From contig NZ_CP030050.1 in NCBI RefSeq assembly GCF_015291705.1, forward strand, positions 3,968,001 to 4,032,000: DNA of 64,000 nucleotides. Reading direction: 5' to 3'. Source of the DNA: Bradyrhizobium arachidis. GTDB taxonomy: Bacteria; Pseudomonadota; Alphaproteobacteria; Rhizobiales; Xanthobacteraceae. The notes under the pieces are model-generated. The model was not told the origin of the DNA and did no database searches. It worked only from the letters and a program-made list of their open reading frames with translations. Made by a program: the position numbers and the translations under genes. Shown here piece by piece: positions 35,770 through 44,535 of the stretch (positions are counted from its first letter, which is position 1; every line of letters begins with the position of its first letter).

Positions 35770-36834
35770 GTGAAGCAGCTGTTGAAACATAGCCTGTTTT
35801 ATGGAGCTAAGGGTCTCGGACTTCTCCCGGTTTGTCGCAGATTTTTCGCTGGCAGAGCGGTCATCGTGATGTTCCACGAGATTCAGCGGGATTGTCGGTC
35901 GGAATTGATGACCGGAGCTTCGGTTGAACTTTTCGCGTTTTTGGTAGATTGGCTGCAACGAGAAGGATGGGCGATCGTTAGTCTCCAAGAGTGCCTTAAG
36001 CGCTTGGCCGAAGATGACCGATCTCGCCGCTATGCGGTCGTCACTTTCGATGACGGGTACCGGGACAATGTCTCGGTAGCGCTTCCGATCCTCGAGCGCC
36101 ACAACGCTCCATTCACAATGTATGTGCCGACAGATGCTTTAAAGCGGACCATGCAGTGCTGGTGGCTGGGAGTGCGCGAACTAATTCGCTCGAGAGACGT
36201 GGTAACGATCGACGCAATGGATGCGCGGTTTCGTTGCCCTGATCAGCGGAGCAAGCGAGCTGCCTTGGGCAAAGTAAGAGACTGGGTGCACCAGGATTAT
36301 AAACGTGCCGCGTCGCTGACGACGACATTCGAAAACGCCGGCATTTCCACGGCGGCGCTGAATGACCGGTATTTCCTGGATCCGGGCGAGCTCCAAAGTC
36401 TGGCGCGTCATCCTCTCGCGTCGATTGGCGGGCACACGACCTCACATCGAGCGCTCTCAGACCTGGATGAGACCTCTGCGCGAGCCGAACTGATCGATAA
36501 TCGGAACTATCTGGAGAATCTACTTCAGTTGCCTGTCAGGCACCTCGCTTATCCTTATGGAACCCCCGGCGCGTGCGGTCTGCGAGAAGAGTATCTCGCC
36601 AACGAAGCTGGATACGCGAGCGCCGTAACAACACGACACGATCAGCTAACCGACGACCGTCTCAACCCATTCGCGCTTCCCCGCATTGGGGTGGACAGTA
36701 CGTATGACACAGAAGCTTCCGTTGCTGCTCGATTAAGCGGGGTACAGTTGGCAGTGCAGGCGCTTCTCGCGAAACGATCACGTCGTCATTCGTCGAAAGA
36801 AGCTTCGCACCTGACTCGGCCGACAGCGCGCTGA
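35770..36834 (+). CDS. NodB-type polysaccharide deacetylase
   Basis: A 354-residue carbohydrate esterase family 4 protein. Motifs are AVIVMFHEIQ near the N-terminus, the metal-binding VTFDDGYRDN at about 91-100, the HTTSH metal histidines in SIGGHTTSHRALSD, and HLAYPYGTPGA, followed by FALPRIGV. An N-terminal basic/hydrophobic start (KQLLKHSLFYGAKGLGLLP) gives no clear signal peptide. The GTG start has GGAGG ten bases upstream. It probably removes N- or O-acetyl groups from a polysaccharide intermediate. A relic of a closely similar gene lies at 59745. Confidence 0.87.
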   Translation: MKQLLKHSLFYGAKGLGLLPVCRRFFAGRAVIVMFHEIQRDCRSELMTGASVELFAFLVDWLQREGWAIVSLQECLKRLAEDDRSRRYAVVTFDDGYRDNVSVALPILERHNAPFTMYVPTDALKRTMQCWWLGVRELIRSRDVVTIDAMDARFRCPDQRSKRAALGKVRDWVHQDYKRAASLTTTFENAGISTAALNDRYFLDPGELQSLARHPLASIGGHTTSHRALSDLDETSARAELIDNRNYLENLLQLPVRHLAYPYGTPGACGLREEYLANEAGYASAVTTRHDQLTDDRLNPFALPRIGVDSTYDTEASVAARLSGVQLAVQALLAKRSRRHSSKEASHLTRPTAR

Positions 36835-36881
36835 CACCGCCGCACGTCTTAGGGGAGGGCGCCCGCCACCGTTGAGGCGAT

Positions 36882-36906
36882 CGCCGCTGCAGAGGCCGCA
36901 GCGGCG
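36882..36906. other. Stem-loop between convergent genes
   Basis: CGCCGCTGC (36882-36890) pairs perfectly with GCAGCGGCG (36898-36906). It lies between the ends of the deacetylase and glycosyltransferase genes and could act as a bidirectional transcription barrier, though no T-run follows. The remaining ~320-base spacer holds no gene. Confidence 0.45.
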
Positions 36907-37156
36907 GAAAGTGATCCTGGATGAAGCAACGTGCCTTTAAGTCCAACAAGGCACCGGTGTGTGCGGGAGTGCCCCGGCCTTCAACCGTGCCGTCCTTCGC
37001 TCGATCGATGGCCGTTGGTCTAGAGCCGGCCAAGGGATAGGTCGCCGGGTTACATGAGCGAATGAACGAGCGCGCTCGTTTCGAAACCAACTCTGCCTCG
37101 ATCCCAGCCGCGAGCTGCTGCGTTCGCCGGTGAAGATCCATGCCGTCTCAATATGA

Positions 37157-38134
37157 TCATCCGCTGCGCAGCAAACGCCTGTCCACTGCCTTTGCCCTGA
37201 AGTTGGAGAGAACGTCGGCATATACCTCGACGATCTTCTCCACCGTGACGACCTGATCGTACCTCGCCATCGCCGCTCGCCCTCGGAACTCGCTGCTCCG
37301 CGACCAGTCAAAAACCTCTCGAAGGTTGCGGGCAATCGTGCCGACGTCCGGCGGACAGATTCGCGTTCCCGCGATGCCGCTTAGAAGCTCGCCAACGTCG
37401 CCGACCTTCGTCGCAACCACCGGAAGATTACACGCGAGAGCTTCCTTGATGGAGGTCGGCGACCCTTCACGATCCGAGCAGAGGAGCATGGCGTCGGCGG
37501 CGCTGTAACACCACGGCATTTCGCCGTTCGCCATATTGAAAACCGTCATCAATTCCGCGTCGACGCCCTCCTGCACGAGCCGCTCGACTGACGCTCGCGC
37601 GAGATCATATCTCTTCTCACGGCGAGCCGGATCAAACGGAAACAGAACGATATACTTGTCTTTTGGCCATTGCAGCCGCGCTCGTGCTTTGTCGCGATCG
37701 TACGGCCTGAATACGCCAAGGTCGACCCCGCAGGGAATCACGATTCCCGGAATCCGCTTTCGCAGCCCCTCGGAAACGACGATGATGGCATCGGCGAAAT
37801 GCGACACAGCATGCGTGCACAGCCTTTCAAAGGCACTTCCGAGCACGTCGGTCCCGTGTAGCGTGATCACGAGTGGCGCCTTCGAACGAAACATTGCAGG
37901 ATATGCCGAATAGCCGTAATGCGCATGGACGACGTCATATGCCACCGCGCGAGTCATTCGCATGACGTCAAGAGCGCACCGCAAGTAATTCATCTTGGAC
38001 TGGGATCCGAGAATGTCGATCACGTCGACCGTGTGGCCGAACCGCCGCAGCTGCTCTACCTGATGGCATACGAAGGCGCCGGAGCCCGGTCTGTCTGGAC
38101 TCGGATACATGTTGGTGACACAGAGTATCCGCAC
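37157..38134 (-). CDS. Glycosyltransferase family 4
   Basis: A 325-residue GT-B glycosyltransferase. The start at GTG 38134 was chosen for GAGGGA nine bases upstream and because it gives the usual VRILCVTNMYPSPDRPGSGA opening. N-domain: DVVHAHYGYSAY and LVITLHGTDVLGS. C-domain: the donor-site region VLFPFDPARREKRYDLA and CSDREGSPTSIKEALACNLP, a version of the EGxPxxxxEA motif. Last gene of the minus-strand block beginning at 41915. Sugar specificity not assignable. Confidence 0.85.
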   Translation of the reverse strand: MRILCVTNMYPSPDRPGSGAFVCHQVEQLRRFGHTVDVIDILGSQSKMNYLRCALDVMRMTRAVAYDVVHAHYGYSAYPAMFRSKAPLVITLHGTDVLGSAFERLCTHAVSHFADAIIVVSEGLRKRIPGIVIPCGVDLGVFRPYDRDKARARLQWPKDKYIVLFPFDPARREKRYDLARASVERLVQEGVDAELMTVFNMANGEMPWCYSAADAMLLCSDREGSPTSIKEALACNLPVVATKVGDVGELLSGIAGTRICPPDVGTIARNLREVFDWSRSSEFRGRAAMARYDQVVTVEKIVEVYADVLSNFRAKAVDRRLLRSG

Positions 38135-38174
38135 GATTGGTGCTCCCTCGACGTTGGCACGAGCTGCTAACAAG

Positions 38175-38924
38175 TCACAGATCTGCGCCGCCAACCTCTT
38201 TGAGCCGTCGTCGGACCTCCGCCGGGACGCCCATCACGAGCGAACTGTCGGGCACGTCCCTCGTCACCACGGCGCCGGCGCCGACGATGGCGCCAATGCC
38301 GATTCTGACGCCTGGCAGCAAGTTGGCTCCCAGGCCGATCGCGGCGCCGCGCGCGATGTGCGGCCCTAGCATGGGCGAACCGTCGTAGCCGTTGCGCCCG
38401 ATCGCATTGTCGTTCGAAGTGCCGACGCAGCCCGAAATGAACACGTCATCTTCGATCGTCATATTCCCCGCCAACCAGGTGTGATCCTGCACCCGAACGC
38501 GATCACCGATGCGTGTGTTGTAATTGACCGTGACGTAACGCCCGATGACGCTCTTCGAGCCGATCCGTGATTGTTCACGGATTGAGGCGCCGTCACCAAT
38601 CAGAGTGCCCGCGCCGACCAAGACGTCGTAGAAAATTACCGCGTGCGGTCCAACAGAACAATCAGCGCCGATATCGACCCAGGCCTCAAAACGCGGCGGG
38701 CGCGACAATGCGCCGGCCCCTTTGGGCGCCTTGCCGATATAGGCTCCCGGAAATATTTCGACGTTGTCTCCGATCCTTGCGCCGCTTTCAATCACGACAT
38801 GCGGGTGAATGATCACTCCGTTGCCAATCGTAACATTAGGTCGCACCACGGCGAACTCGGCGATCGTCACCGCCTCACCGATCGCTGCGGTCTCGACAAT
38901 CGCCCATGCACTGATTCGCGTCAT
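38175..38924 (-). CDS. Left-handed beta-helix acyltransferase (probable N-acetyltransferase)
   Basis: A 249-residue protein made almost entirely of hexapeptide repeats ([LIV]-G-x4) from residue ~8 to ~235, ending in VVTRDVPDSSLVMGVPAEVR, the standard close of sugar O/N-acyltransferases. Its ATG overlaps the aminotransferase stop (ATGA). Next to an aminotransferase and a Gfo/Idh oxidoreductase, the natural reading is N-acetylation of a 3-amino sugar nucleotide, as WbpD does after WbpB and WbpE. It is longer than WbpD and its repeats resemble LpxA/FdtC-like enzymes, so the acyl group is unproven. Confidence 0.82.
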   Translation of the reverse strand: MTRISAWAIVETAAIGEAVTIAEFAVVRPNVTIGNGVIIHPHVVIESGARIGDNVEIFPGAYIGKAPKGAGALSRPPRFEAWVDIGADCSVGPHAVIFYDVLVGAGTLIGDGASIREQSRIGSKSVIGRYVTVNYNTRIGDRVRVQDHTWLAGNMTIEDDVFISGCVGTSNDNAIGRNGYDGSPMLGPHIARGAAIGLGANLLPGVRIGIGAIVGAGAVVTRDVPDSSLVMGVPAEVRRRLKEVGGADL

Positions 38925-40102
38925 CGCAGCTCCTTCGCGGTCTCGGCGCGCTGCGCGGCGGGCGAATACGGTGACTCCCGCTGCAATTTCTGCTGGCTGT
39001 CCTGCTCGGTCGCAGCGCGCACAATCGCGGCGATACGGCGCACCTGGTCGCGTGCAAGCTCGGGAAACATGGGCAGGGACAGTGACTGAGCGGCCATCGC
39101 TTCGCAGTACGGCAGGTCGCCCAGCCTGTAGCCGAGATGAACGAAAGCAGGCTGTAGGTGGAGCGGCACCGGATAATGGATCCCGGTCGCCACGCCGGCC
39201 TCGTCCAGCGTTTTGCGTATTGCGTCCCGCTCTTTCGTGGCGATCACATACAAGTGGTAGACGTGCGTCGATCCCTTTCGAACGAACGGCGTCTTGATCC
39301 CCGACTGCGCCAACTCCGCGGTGTACCACTCTGCAGCGCGCCGCCGATTGGCGTTCCATTCATCCAGGCGCCGAAGCTTGACCTGCAGGATTGCCGCCTG
39401 GAGGGCATCGAGCCGGCTGTTGAACCCGATCTCGGCGTGGCTGTAGTGGCTGGTTCGACCGTGGTCACGCAGTCGTTCGATCCGCTCGGCAATCGCAGCA
39501 TTGTTGGTGGTTACCGCTCCGCCGTCGCCGTAGGCGCCGAGGTTCTTCCCCGGGTAAAACGAGAAACATGCGACATCGCCGAGCGCCCCCGTTCGGATTC
39601 CCTGATATTCCGCTCCGTGCGCCTGGGCCGCGTCCTCTAGCACGTAGAGGCCGCGCCGTCGTGCGATGTCCTTGATTGGATCCATATCAGCCGGCTGGCC
39701 GAAGAGATGGACTGCGACGATTGCCTTTGTACGATCCGTTATCGCGCGATCGATCATCCTCGGATCGATGGTGCAGGTATCAGGATCGATATCAACGAAC
39801 ACGGGCCGCGCTCCCGTCGCGGCGATGGCGGCCGCGGTGGCGATGAAGGTGTGGGCGGTTGTGATCACCTCGTCGCCATGGCCAATACCTAAGGCTCGTA
39901 TCGCCAGATGAAGCGCGTCGGTGCCGTTCGCCACGCCGCGCGCATGGCGCGCCTGGCAATACTCAGCGAAGTCTCTTTCGAACGAGGCAAGCGCCTCGCC
40001 GCCTATGAACTGCGCGGAGTCTAGGATGCCCTGTATTGCTTCAGCTACCTCGTCCTTTAGCGTCTCATATTGCGCTTTGAGATTAACGAACGGAATTTGC
40101 AT
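38921..40102 (-). CDS. DegT/DnrJ/EryC1/StrS sugar aminotransferase
   Basis: A 393-residue PLP enzyme. ATG 40102 has GAGG eight bases upstream and gives MQIPFVNLKAQYETLKDEV, a typical start. Visible features: VANGTDALHLAIRALGIG, DEVITTAHTFIATA, LEDAAQAHGAEY and the PLP lysine K186 in SFYPGKNLGAYGDGG, then IGFNSRLDALQAAIL. It should aminate a keto-sugar nucleotide. With the Gfo/Idh protein at 40791 and the acyltransferase at 38175 it forms a set equivalent to WbpB-WbpE-WbpD, which makes UDP-2,3-diacetamido uronic acid. Specificity is inferred from neighbours. Confidence 0.9.
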   Translation of the reverse strand: MQIPFVNLKAQYETLKDEVAEAIQGILDSAQFIGGEALASFERDFAEYCQARHARGVANGTDALHLAIRALGIGHGDEVITTAHTFIATAAAIAATGARPVFVDIDPDTCTIDPRMIDRAITDRTKAIVAVHLFGQPADMDPIKDIARRRGLYVLEDAAQAHGAEYQGIRTGALGDVACFSFYPGKNLGAYGDGGAVTTNNAAIAERIERLRDHGRTSHYSHAEIGFNSRLDALQAAILQVKLRRLDEWNANRRRAAEWYTAELAQSGIKTPFVRKGSTHVYHLYVIATKERDAIRKTLDEAGVATGIHYPVPLHLQPAFVHLGYRLGDLPYCEAMAAQSLSLPMFPELARDQVRRIAAIVRAATEQDSQQKLQRESPYSPAAQRAETAKELR

Positions 40103-40144
40103 TTGTTCAACCTCATGGGAATCCGGCTCTTTCACTCGAGAACC

Positions 40145-40804
40145 TCATCGGGCACCGCGCCCCCACAGAACCGCGGGAACAGTCAGCGCGATCAACTTCA
40201 GGTCGGTCCAAAACGTCCAATTCATTGCGTACTCGACATCCATCTCGAGCATGGCCTCGGGGCAGATACGACCCCGGCCGCGGACCTGACAAATTCCAGT
40301 GATGCCGGGCTTCACAATGTGACGTTTATGGTGCCAATCTCGGAAGTGTTCGAGTTCATATGGAATCGCTGGCCGCGGACCGACAATGCTCATTTCGCCC
40401 CTCAATACGTTGAGGAGTTGAGGCAGCTCGTCGAGGCTGGTTCTCCGCAGCAGTCTCCCCACGCGCGTCACGCGAGGATCGTCTGTCAGCTTGTACGGGG
40501 CATCGGGATCGTTCGAGAGTGGTTCCTTCGCAAAAGCGCGCCGGATCGCCTCGCGATGGACGTTTTGGTCGGCGTTGTGATGAAGCGTTCGGAATTTGAA
40601 GCAGTTGAACGGCTTTTCGTCTCGCCCGATCCTACGTTGGCAGAAGACTGCAGGTCCGGGACTGTCGAGATGGATTGCTATCCATATCCCTATGAAGACA
40701 GGAGTCAGCACCACGATCGCAGGAACGCTGATCGCGACGTCGAGCGCCCGTTTTCCAAATTCCCGCAGAACCGCATTCCGTCGCGTGGCCTCATGTGACG
40801 GCAA
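40145..40804 (-). CDS. Undecaprenyl-phosphate sugar-1-phosphate transferase (ExoY-like)
   Basis: About 219 residues. The likely start is TTG 40804, which has GGAGG nine bases upstream and overlaps the end of the Gfo/Idh gene by 14 bases; the open frame upstream has no better signal. One membrane helix (VAISVPAIVVLTPVFIGIWI) is followed by the catalytic cytosolic domain: DSPGPAVFCQRRIGRDEKPF, FKFRTLHHNAD, LRRTSLDELPQLLNVLRGEM and SIVGPRPAIP, KPGITGICQVRGRG. This is the short, one-helix class of polyisoprenyl-phosphate hexose-1-phosphate transferases that starts repeat-unit synthesis. Confidence 0.9.
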   Translation of the reverse strand: MPSHEATRRNAVLREFGKRALDVAISVPAIVVLTPVFIGIWIAIHLDSPGPAVFCQRRIGRDEKPFNCFKFRTLHHNADQNVHREAIRRAFAKEPLSNDPDAPYKLTDDPRVTRVGRLLRRTSLDELPQLLNVLRGEMSIVGPRPAIPYELEHFRDWHHKRHIVKPGITGICQVRGRGRICPEAMLEMDVEYAMNWTFWTDLKLIALTVPAVLWGRGAR

Positions 40805-41915
40805 TTTCGGGACCTCCCACCAACACGTTCCGCCGCCGAAAAGCCGGTTGATCCTTACCGTTGGTACGGCGTTGGTGCTTGCGCCGTAGACACGCCGATG
40901 CCGCCTCGAGCGCTTCGACAACGCGCAGTCCATGCAATCCATCCGCGCGAGGCCGTTCCCCGGTCACGATCGCATTGACGAAGTCGAGTATCTCGAGTTT
41001 GAGCGGTTCGGTGCTGGATATCGCGGGGATATGAACGTCGCCATGATGATAGGCTGACTGGAAGTCGGCGTAGGAGTCGCCGTTTATTTGCGGCCTGAAG
41101 CGCTTCTGGTAGACGCGCACCTTCTCGGACGGCTGTACGTCGTCGAACACCAGCATGGCATCGCTTCCGACGATCGTGATCTGGCGCACTTTGACCGGGT
41201 CCAACCAGGAAACATGCACATGAGCGGTCGGGCCGCTCTTAAACCCCAGCTTGGCATATACAACGTCCTCAACGCCGGGTAGAACGTGCGAGCAACCCCA
41301 AGCGCCGATGTTTTGCGCGACCTCCTCCAGTAGGAAGTGGATGATCGAAAGGTCGTGTGGCGCCAAGTCCCAAAGGACATTGGCGTCTTGCCGGTAGAGA
41401 CCGAGATTCAGGCGCCTCGAGTCGATGTAATAAAGCTCGCCAAGAGAGCCGCTCTGAATCATCTGGCGCATGGCAGTCACAGCCGGATGATATTCGAACG
41501 TGTGCCCGACCATGAGAACGCGCTTGTGCTGTTCGGCAATCGCATTCAGCTCGCGGCATTCCGCACTTTTCATGGCCAACGGCTTCTCGACGAGCACGTG
41601 CTTTCCGGCCTGGAGCACCGCCCGTGCTAATTCAAAGTGCGTCTCTACGGGCGTGGCAAGAATGACTGCGTCTATTGAAGGGTTGTTCAGTGCGTTGCTG
41701 ATGTCGCGCGAAACGGCGACAGAAGGATACTGTGAGCGGATATATTCCAACCTGTCAGGTCGCGGATCAACGGCCATCGCCATCCTTGCGCCGCGTATAT
41801 CGCAGGCGACACGGATGTGTTTCGCACCCCAGTAACCGCAACCGATGACCGCGAGCGACGGGCCGTCGTTCGCGATCTGGATTTCGGCGTCCTCACGATC
41901 ATGGTTATTCGCCAT
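40791..41915 (-). CDS. Gfo/Idh/MocA oxidoreductase (WbpB-like)
   Basis: A 374-residue NAD(P)-dependent oxidoreductase. AAGGAG is placed well before ATG 41915. The Rossmann site is LAVIGCGYWGAKHIR (~residues 21-35). VLVEKPLAMKSAEC carries the catalytic-lysine EKP motif, followed by GHTFEYHPAV and RLNLGLYRQDANVLWDLAPH DLSII. In the nearest known pathway, UDP-N-acetylglucosaminuronate is oxidised at C3 before transamination. It is the first gene of the minus-strand block that continues through the sugar transferase, aminotransferase, acyltransferase and glycosyltransferase. Confidence 0.88.
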   Translation of the reverse strand: MANNHDREDAEIQIANDGPSLAVIGCGYWGAKHIRVACDIRGARMAMAVDPRPDRLEYIRSQYPSVAVSRDISNALNNPSIDAVILATPVETHFELARAVLQAGKHVLVEKPLAMKSAECRELNAIAEQHKRVLMVGHTFEYHPAVTAMRQMIQSGSLGELYYIDSRRLNLGLYRQDANVLWDLAPHDLSIIHFLLEEVAQNIGAWGCSHVLPGVEDVVYAKLGFKSGPTAHVHVSWLDPVKVRQITIVGSDAMLVFDDVQPSEKVRVYQKRFRPQINGDSYADFQSAYHHGDVHIPAISSTEPLKLEILDFVNAIVTGERPRADGLHGLRVVEALEAASACLRRKHQRRTNGKDQPAFRRRNVLVGGPEIAVT

Positions 41916-42332
41916 GTTGGCTCCTTGAAGGCCGTTAACGTGCGCTCCATTCAAGATAGCCGATTGAGCGCGCGCGCTGCTGAAGCACACGGGTAATGAT
42001 CTACGCTCTTTTGGGGTACACCCCCGCGCTACGCAGCTGTAGCCATGGCCAAAGTGATTAATCGGCCGGTCAAATACCGGCGCAAGGCCGCCCAAAAAGC
42101 TCTGGTTTTCCAGTGGTACAAGGGACCTGGCTTTGAGCCGCGAGCCACGCGGGGTGGGGGCAACCGCTAGCGCTTGTGCGACGCAGCGAGTTGGATGGTC
42201 GACGATGTGCGGTTTTTGCGCGCATCTCACGATTGTCGCTGATCCGCGCGATACGGCATCGTGTGTGCCGACGCGTGCAGAGCGACTGATCTTCCCTGCT
42301 GCCTCGCATGCGCACGCGCGGATCGAGCTGCG

Positions 42333-42540
42333 TCATCGTGCGCGCCTCGGCGCCAGGCTCGCATAGGCGGCGAGGAGGGAACGCTTTTCAACTCCCAGCG
42401 AAATCTGTCGCCGGCGCGCTCCCGGCCGTAGCTCCGCATACGCTCGCGGGCGGCCTCGTCCTTCGAGCAGTGCGACAATTCCTTCGCCGAGCACCTGCGG
42501 CGTCGGCTCCGCCACCACCCGAGCGGCGGCGCGGGCGTCG
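42333..42540 (-). pseudogene. C-terminal relic of a family 4 glycosyltransferase
   Basis: Three frames in succession give ARVVAEPTPQVLGEGIVALL, KDEAARERMRSYGRERAGDR FRWEL and LLAAYASLAPRRAR-stop, the usual C-terminal end of a GT4 enzyme. Two frameshifts separate them. The N-terminal two thirds cannot be recognised. Confidence 0.6.
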
Positions 42541-43272
42541 AGCTTTGCTTGTAGGTCAGAAAGGCGTTGAAGGCCGACCTTGTTCGCTGCTTCGCGCAAA
42601 CGTCGTCCGCCTCGGCAATTCCGGCGAGCGAATCGATACCGGCAGGGTCGGCGATGCTGCGAGATCGCAAGCGCTCGGTGACACCAGCCAACCAAGGCAG
42701 CGCCTCGGCGTCGCAACGCCGCCCGACAAGCAGATAGGCGGAAAGAGTAGCAAGACGACGGCGAGCATCGCGACTTTGCAGCACCGCAGTGCGGCAATCA
42801 ATCTTGGCGGCAAACAGCAGCTGCAACTCCGTTCTCTCGACGGGCCCGGCACGCACCCGGTCATGTCAAAGCAAAGACATAAGCCTGACTCGTTGCTGAA
42901 GGCGACGACTCCGCTGCCGAAGCGCCGGAACTCATTCAAGGCCGACCGAAGACCGGAGCCCGGCAGGTCACATCGGGAGAAGCTGAGGTCATATGCGATC
43001 GTTTTCCTTTCGCGCAAATTCATCAGGGCTTTGTGACGCGTCTTCGGCCGCAATCGCATTCGTTGTGGCCGGCCCTTTGGCTTCGCGATTGTCCTGGCGT
43101 TTGAACTCGATGCTGTATGTGCGGTGCTTGGCAATTGGTTTGTACCCCAATTAGTTTGTCGCCGAGTACTTACAAATGGGTACCCAATCAGCCGCCGGTA
43201 CCAGCCCTTTTGCCTCCCCTTGCTCGGCATGCCCCAACGCTACACTAGGGGCAGTGGAAGCGAGGGACTACG
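42541..43272. other. Spacer before the nucleotide-sugar dehydrogenase gene
   Basis: No supported gene. The 130 bases before 43273 are A/T richer and contain TTTGTACCCCAATTAG and AAATGGGTACCCAATCAG, which resemble the TACCC block of the conserved element at 23181 and 47252. Confidence 0.35.
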
Positions 43273-44535
43273 ATGAAGATAGCGGTCTTTGGACTTGGTT
43301 ACGTCGGCATGACTGCCGCCGCCTGCCTCTCTAGGGATGGCCACGAAATCATTGGCATTGACGTCAGCAACGAAAAAGTGGCGATCGTCAATGCCGGTAA
43401 GTCGCCGATCACCGAGCCTGGCCTCGAAGACCTCGTGGCCCGTGCGGTTAGGAAGGGCCTACTGAGCGCAACGAAGGATGTGAGCCAACATCTCGACAGT
43501 TGCGCCATGGCCATAGTCTGTGTGGGAACGCCTAGTGCGCCGGACGGATCTCACAATATGAGCTTTATCGTGGAGGTTTCCCGTCAGATTGCGGAGTTGG
43601 TCGGCCCCGCTCGATCGATGCCGCTGACCATCGTATTTCGCTCTACGATGCGGCCCGGTACGATCGAGGAACTCGTGCTCCCGATTTTCGAGGACGCATT
43701 GGAAGACAGGATGGATCTAGTCGAGCTTGTCTACAATCCAGAATTCTTGCGTGAATCTGTCGCAATCGAAGACTTCTTCCATCCACCGAAGGTCGTGATT
43801 GGGACCAGGAACGGAGAACGGTGCAAGGCTCTTGACGAGTTGAATGCCAGGATTGAAGCGCCGGTCTTCTATACGACTTATCGTGCGGCAGAGATGACAA
43901 AATTCGTCGACAACGCGTTTCACGCAGTGAAGATTGCGTTTGCAAACGAGGTTGGTCGCGTCTGCGATAAGCTCAATATCAGCGCATCCAAAGTTCACGA
44001 GATCTTCATCGCCGACACGAAGCTCAACATCTCGCCCTACTATTTGAGGCCTGGTGGCGCATTCGGCGGCTCATGCCTGCCGAAAGACGTTCGGGCGCTC
44101 CAATACATCGCAAGCGACGTCGGGGCACATACCCATCTGGTGGATTCGGTCCTGAGGTCGAATGACGCGCATAAGAATTTTCTCTTTGAGAATTGCATGA
44201 AGACAGTTCGGGCCGGCGGGCAGGTGCTTATGCTGGGGCTTTCCTTCAAAGAGGACAGCGATGATCTTCGCGAGAGCCCCAATATCGACTTGGCTCGCAA
44301 ATTCCTTCAGTCGCATATCGGCTTGTCGATCTACGATCCCCACGTCGAACCGTCCAGATTGTTAGGCCAGAATCTCGGCTACGCGTTCTCCAATTTGCCT
44401 GCACTCCGCAAGCTTCTAATCTCTAAATCCGTGGCCGAGTCGCAGCTGTTCGACCTTGTCATCGATACTAGAGGATGGGCGAGGCAAATGGCGCTTCGCG
44501 CCAGGCGGGTTATCGATGTTAACACTCTTTCGTGA
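43273..44535 (+). CDS. GDP-mannose 6-dehydrogenase-like nucleotide sugar dehydrogenase (AlgD-like)
   Basis: A 420-residue UDP-glucose/GDP-mannose dehydrogenase family enzyme. N-terminal NAD site KIAVFGLGYVGMTAAACLS, then CVGTPSAPDG, VVR-type FRSTMRPGTIEE, NPEFLRES, and the catalytic Cys268 in YYLRPGGAFGGSCLPKDVRA. The C-terminal domain has LMLGLSFKEDSDDLRESPNI. The YYLRPGxAFGGSCLPKDVRAL string and the Cys position are those of AlgD rather than of UDP-glucose dehydrogenases, so GDP-mannuronate is the likely product. GAGGGAC precedes the ATG. It overlaps the glycosyltransferase gene downstream by 20 bases. Confidence 0.87.
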   Translation: MKIAVFGLGYVGMTAAACLSRDGHEIIGIDVSNEKVAIVNAGKSPITEPGLEDLVARAVRKGLLSATKDVSQHLDSCAMAIVCVGTPSAPDGSHNMSFIVEVSRQIAELVGPARSMPLTIVFRSTMRPGTIEELVLPIFEDALEDRMDLVELVYNPEFLRESVAIEDFFHPPKVVIGTRNGERCKALDELNARIEAPVFYTTYRAAEMTKFVDNAFHAVKIAFANEVGRVCDKLNISASKVHEIFIADTKLNISPYYLRPGGAFGGSCLPKDVRALQYIASDVGAHTHLVDSVLRSNDAHKNFLFENCMKTVRAGGQVLMLGLSFKEDSDDLRESPNIDLARKFLQSHIGLSIYDPHVEPSRLLGQNLGYAFSNLPALRKLLISKSVAESQLFDLVIDTRGWARQMALRARRVIDVNTLS

